DNA from: an uncultured Chloroflexota bacterium
GTDB lineage: Bacteria; Chloroflexota; Anaerolineae; UBA4142; SHND01
Assembly: GCA_937870825.1 (NCBI GenBank)
Contig: CALMZO010000301.1
Span: forward strand, 1 to 44,823
Length of the DNA stretch: 44,823 nucleotides
Reading direction: 5' to 3'
Part shown: positions 42,039 to 44,823 of the stretch, in pieces
How positions within the stretch are numbered: the stretch's first letter is position 1
Layout: each line of letters begins with the position of its first letter
The notes under the pieces: model-generated
Database searches by the model: none
What the model saw: only the letters and a program-made list of their open reading frames with translations
Told to the model about the DNA's origin: nothing
Translations under genes and position numbers: made by a program

Positions 42039-42758
42039 TCAAGCATCCGCGCGTTGTCGCGCCAACGCAATCGCGATGCACGCAGGACACGCCGCGTCCG
42101 TCCATTCCACAAATGCTTCGCGCGCGGAAATTTCTTCCCCGCGTTGTTTGGAACGTTTGCGCGCGTAACGCCAACCGACGATTCCCAAAATGACAACGGC
42201 GATAAGAATTCCTACTAAAACGATTGGGGACAAACTCAAAAGGGCAATGAGCAAGCCGCCGAGAAAGCCAAGCGCGAAATGCCAGCCGAGAAAAAAGAAA
42301 CTGCCCAAGAGCAGCCCCGGCAAATACGCGGCGAGCGAAAGATTCGCGAGTCCCGACGCGGGCGTTGTGGCGATACGAAGCCCCGGGGTCGTCAGTCCAA
42401 CCGTCACCGCCGTCGCGCCGCCTTTGCGAACCGTGTCCATTGCCTTATCCAAACGCGTTTCAGTGAGTCCGATGTATTTTCCGACGCGATACACGAACGC
42501 GCGTCCCGGTCCTTTGGCGAGCGAGTACTGAAAAAAGCCGCCGATGAACATGGGAATCAAGAACGCGACGAAAACCGCGAGGATGCCGCCTTGTCCGTCA
42601 AACGCGCCTGCCGCCGTACTCGCCGCCGCGCCGAGCATGATGAGGTCAGCGGGAATCGGCACGGGAAAGCCGATTTCTTTGAACATCATAATTACAAAAA
42701 TGGCGAGCAGTCCGTACTGGGTCAAAAATTGATTGGCAATTTCGGCAATTTGGGACAC
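42039..42758 (-). CDS. DedA/VTT family membrane protein with a Cys-containing tail
   Basis: 239 residues from the GTG at 42758, chosen because GGAGG lies 7-8 nt upstream; an ATG at 42851 would add 31 codons from the spacer. Membrane helices near 8-30, 50-75, 130-160, 168-195. FKEIGFPVPIPADLIMLGAAAST and the following VGLTTPGLRIATTPASGLANLSLAAYL are VTT-domain features. DedA proteins help move lipids or keep proton balance. A cytosolic C-terminal tail ends TDAACPACIAIALARQRADA, with a CPAC motif not usual for the family. Confidence 0.8.
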   Translation of the reverse strand: MSQIAEIANQFLTQYGLLAIFVIMMFKEIGFPVPIPADLIMLGAAASTAAGAFDGQGGILAVFVAFLIPMFIGGFFQYSLAKGPGRAFVYRVGKYIGLTETRLDKAMDTVRKGGATAVTVGLTTPGLRIATTPASGLANLSLAAYLPGLLLGSFFFLGWHFALGFLGGLLIALLSLSPIVLVGILIAVVILGIVGWRYARKRSKQRGEEISAREAFVEWTDAACPACIAIALARQRADA

Positions 42759-42880
42759 TTTTTTTCCTCCGTCCTTTTGAGTTTGATTTGTGCTCCGGCA
42801 TTCTGATTGTCGCAGAAAACCATACGGGTTGCCAGACCAATAGCTGTTCATTTTTTGCTCATTCCGCCGATTCAGATGCG

Positions 42881-42919
42881 AAAAAAAAAGAAACCCGCAA
42901 AATGCGGGTTTCTTTTTTT
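42881..42919. terminator. bidirectional intrinsic terminator after the first MDR gene
   Basis: GAAACCCGC (42890-42898) pairs with GCGGGTTTC (42904-42912) around 5 nt. A run of A (42881-42889) gives the T-run on the - strand, and TTTTTTT follows on the + strand. Confidence 0.85.
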
Positions 42920-43904
42920 ATGTGCCGGGATTGTGTTTTAACGTGATAACAACGCTTCCCTTTTTATGTCCCGCTTCGACGTAGTGATGCGCGTCGGCGG
43001 TTTGTTCCAATGGATAGCGTTTGTCAATCACTGCTTTTAATTTTCCCGCTTCAATCCACTCTTTGAGCAATGCAAAATCCTCGCGTGGATAATCTGCTGT
43101 ATCAAAGATGACTTGCTGGTTCGTCGTCTGTGTCGTCCACGCTCCGCGCAGCATTCCCACAAGACTCGGGTTTCCCAAAACATAGCGCCCGTTTGGTTTC
43201 AAACATTGGATACTCTTTGAGAATGAACTTTTTCCCACAATATCAATGATGACATCGTACAGCTTGCCGCGTGTTGTAAAATCCTCGCGCGTGTAATCCA
43301 ACACCTCAGCCGCGCCCAGCGCGCGCAGCATCTCTAATTTTTCGCCGCTGTCCACACACGTCACGTTCGCGCCGCGCATCTTGGCAATTTGCAACGCGTA
43401 CGTGCCAATGCTTCCGCCCGCGCCATTGAGCAAAACGGTTTCGCCCGCTTGCACTTGTGCTCTGCGTATAAAATGCAGCGCGTTGATTCCGCCCGTCGGA
43501 ATCGTTGCGGCTTCGTCATACGTCATGTTCGTCGGTTTGAGTACCGGATACGTTTCGGGCAAACAAGCATACTCGGCGTACGCGCCAAAATAAAAAAAAG
43601 TGGGCGAAAAGATTTCGTCGCCCACTTGAAAATTTTTTACGTCCTTGCCCATCGCAACAATTTCGCCTGCAAGTTCTTGACCAAGAATTGTGATGCGTTT
43701 TGGTTTGCGGAGACCCGCATAGAATCGCAGGATGATGTTGTACAACGGTGAGAGTTTTAGATTGCGGATTTCACAGTCGCCTTGTGTGACCGTCGCAGCA
43801 TAAATTTTTATCAAGACCTGATTTTCTTTCGGCGTTGGTTTTTCAACCTCGCACAATTCGAGAACGTCAGGCGCGCCATAGTCTGTCCAGACAATTGCTT
43901 TCAT
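42918..43904 (-). CDS. medium-chain dehydrogenase/reductase, quinone-oxidoreductase-like
   Basis: 328 residues. MKAIVWTDYGAPDVLELCEVEKPTPKENQVLIKIYAATVTQGD is the MDR N-terminus. The NADP(H) loop is LLNGAGGSIGTYALQIAKMRGANVTCV (about 155-180). The catalytic Zn ligand pattern of true alcohol dehydrogenases (C-x-H/G-H-E) is absent: GQELAGEIVAMGKD stands in its place, so a zinc-free quinone oxidoreductase or enone reductase is expected. It overlaps the upstream paralog as ATGA, and the two form a pair. A strong terminator follows the stop. Confidence 0.85.
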   Translation of the reverse strand: MKAIVWTDYGAPDVLELCEVEKPTPKENQVLIKIYAATVTQGDCEIRNLKLSPLYNIILRFYAGLRKPKRITILGQELAGEIVAMGKDVKNFQVGDEIFSPTFFYFGAYAEYACLPETYPVLKPTNMTYDEAATIPTGGINALHFIRRAQVQAGETVLLNGAGGSIGTYALQIAKMRGANVTCVDSGEKLEMLRALGAAEVLDYTREDFTTRGKLYDVIIDIVGKSSFSKSIQCLKPNGRYVLGNPSLVGMLRGAWTTQTTNQQVIFDTADYPREDFALLKEWIEAGKLKAVIDKRYPLEQTADAHHYVEAGHKKGSVVITLKHNPGT

Positions 43905-44823
43905 GATGATTGTGCCACAGTAATCACAACTTTGCCTTTCGCGCGTCCTTCAGCGACATAGCGCATCGCATCAGGAACTTGAGTCAGTGGAAATTGTCTA
44001 TCAATCACCGGTTTTATTTTGCCCGCCTCAATCAACTCGGTGATTGAAATTAAATCCTCGCGATTCTGTGGAACCATCAACAGCCGCACGTTCTTGTTCC
44101 GAAATCTTTTTATGAACGGACCAAACAGCAAAATCTGAAAGAGTGTGCCAACGGAACCGCCGACGAAAAAACAAGTTCCGTTCGGTTTGAGCGCGCGGGC
44201 ATAAGCGAACGGGGAACGATGCGCGATGACATCCAAAATCAAATCGTACTGTTTGCCGTTTTTCGTAAAATCCTGACGCGTATAGTCAATCACCTCGTGC
44301 GCGCCGAGCGCGCGCAGATAATCCGTCTTGAACGCGTTATCCACTGCCGTCACTTGCGCGCCGTACAGTTTGGCGAGTTGCACCGCGAACATGCCCGCGC
44401 TGCCGCCCGCGCCATTGATCAAGACTTGTTGCCCCGGCTGCACCTTTCCCGCCTCGCGCATCGCGCGCAACGCGATCACGCCGCCTTGTGGAATTGCCGC
44501 CGCTTGCTCGAAGGTCAAAGTGGCTGGCTTGCGTAGCAAATTTTTTTCAGGCACACACGCGCATTCAGCAAAACCGCCGTGGTACCCCGGAATTTCTCCA
44601 AAGACCTCATCGCCAATTTGAAACTCGGTGACGTTCTTGCCCACCTGTTCAATGCGTCCGGCAATGTCCGAAGCGAGAATCGGATGCCCCGGTTTGGAAA
44701 AGCCGCCGATACGTACATACAAGGGACTGCCAATCAATGCTTCGCGGTCCGCGCCGTTAATCGAGACCGCGTGAATTTTGACGAGGACCTCGTCATCCGC
44801 CGGCACAGGTTTGGGAACATCTG
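43901..44823 (-). CDS. medium-chain dehydrogenase/reductase, paralog (5' end outside window)
   Basis: The frame is open to the window end, and the codons before the GTG at 44806 read DVPKPVPADDEVLV, the normal MDR N-terminal part, so the start lies beyond the window. The NAD(P) loop is VLINGAGGSAGMFAVQLAKLYGAQVTAVD. SDIAGRIEQVGKNVTEFQIGDEVFGEI replaces the Zn site, as in the next gene. The pair share order of motifs throughout (IDYTRxDFT, DLILDVI/DVIIDIV, KGKVVIT/KGSVVIT), so they arose by tandem duplication. Substrate unknown. Confidence 0.8.
   Translation of the reverse strand, partial: DVPKPVPADDEVLVKIHAVSINGADREALIGSPLYVRIGGFSKPGHPILASDIAGRIEQVGKNVTEFQIGDEVFGEIPGYHGGFAECACVPEKNLLRKPATLTFEQAAAIPQGGVIALRAMREAGKVQPGQQVLINGAGGSAGMFAVQLAKLYGAQVTAVDNAFKTDYLRALGAHEVIDYTRQDFTKNGKQYDLILDVIAHRSPFAYARALKPNGTCFFVGGSVGTLFQILLFGPFIKRFRNKNVRLLMVPQNREDLISITELIEAGKIKPVIDRQFPLTQVPDAMRYVAEGRAKGKVVITVAQSS

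Overview
Nearly all of the window (about 0.9 to 44.8 kb) looks like one genome from the Chloroflexota, probably near Anaerolineae. The signs are lipoproteins with long Pro/Thr-rich linkers, an SARP/cyclase/STAND/WD40 giant protein, the protein sequences of Rex, MreB, Rho and ATP synthase, and GC-moderate DNA rich in CGCG words. This assignment is inference from gene content, not from a marker-gene search. The first ~900 bases differ: they are more AT-rich and hold the end of a NhaP2-type antiporter and the start of a signal peptidase I that both look like Bacteroidota. The peptidase gene runs head-on into a Chloroflexota lipoprotein gene, and both are truncated at the same point, so the left edge is probably an assembly chimera.

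Layout. From 1.5 to 11.2 kb genes are mostly on the + strand: a divergent lipoprotein pair with its own promoters; a compact run of P-loop kinase-like protein, proline-racemase-family enzyme and GT4 glycosyltransferase; the redox repressor rex with a clear promoter and three direct TTGTGAT half-sites; then a 1656-residue signalling protein (SARP/BTAD, class III cyclase, nSTAND NTPase, one membrane helix, 14 WD40 blades). From 11.4 kb to the end everything is on the - strand: a VapBC-like toxin-antitoxin pair, mreB, the ATP synthase operon, a site-2 protease, an M23 peptidase, rho, glpX, murJ, a C39-like/TPR protein, DUF1361, rarA, a UPF0145 protein, and a cluster of small membrane proteins with oxidoreductases ending in two tandem MDR dehydrogenases. 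The last gene is cut by the window end.

The ATP synthase operon (read from 24.8 kb down to 12.2 kb) is the most interesting stretch. Its order is atpI-like, atpB, E, F, H, A, then four secreted Pro/Thr-rich lipoproteins, atpG, an FkbM-type methyltransferase, atpD, atpC, mreB. Its promoter (TATAAT at 24769-24774) overlaps an 18-bp palindrome of the form TTGTG-N8-CACAA, which fits the Rex operator pattern, and rex lies about 19 kb away. The leader that follows contains four back-to-back hairpins. Most of the longer spacers between cistrones carry large purine-arm/pyrimidine-arm inverted repeats, which suggests that RNA structure shapes expression between subunits. Short repeat words of the same style (GGGAA-type, GGAGATT-type, AAATC-type) also occur elsewhere and even in frame inside the giant signalling gene.

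No rRNA, tRNA, CRISPR array or insertion sequence was recognised.
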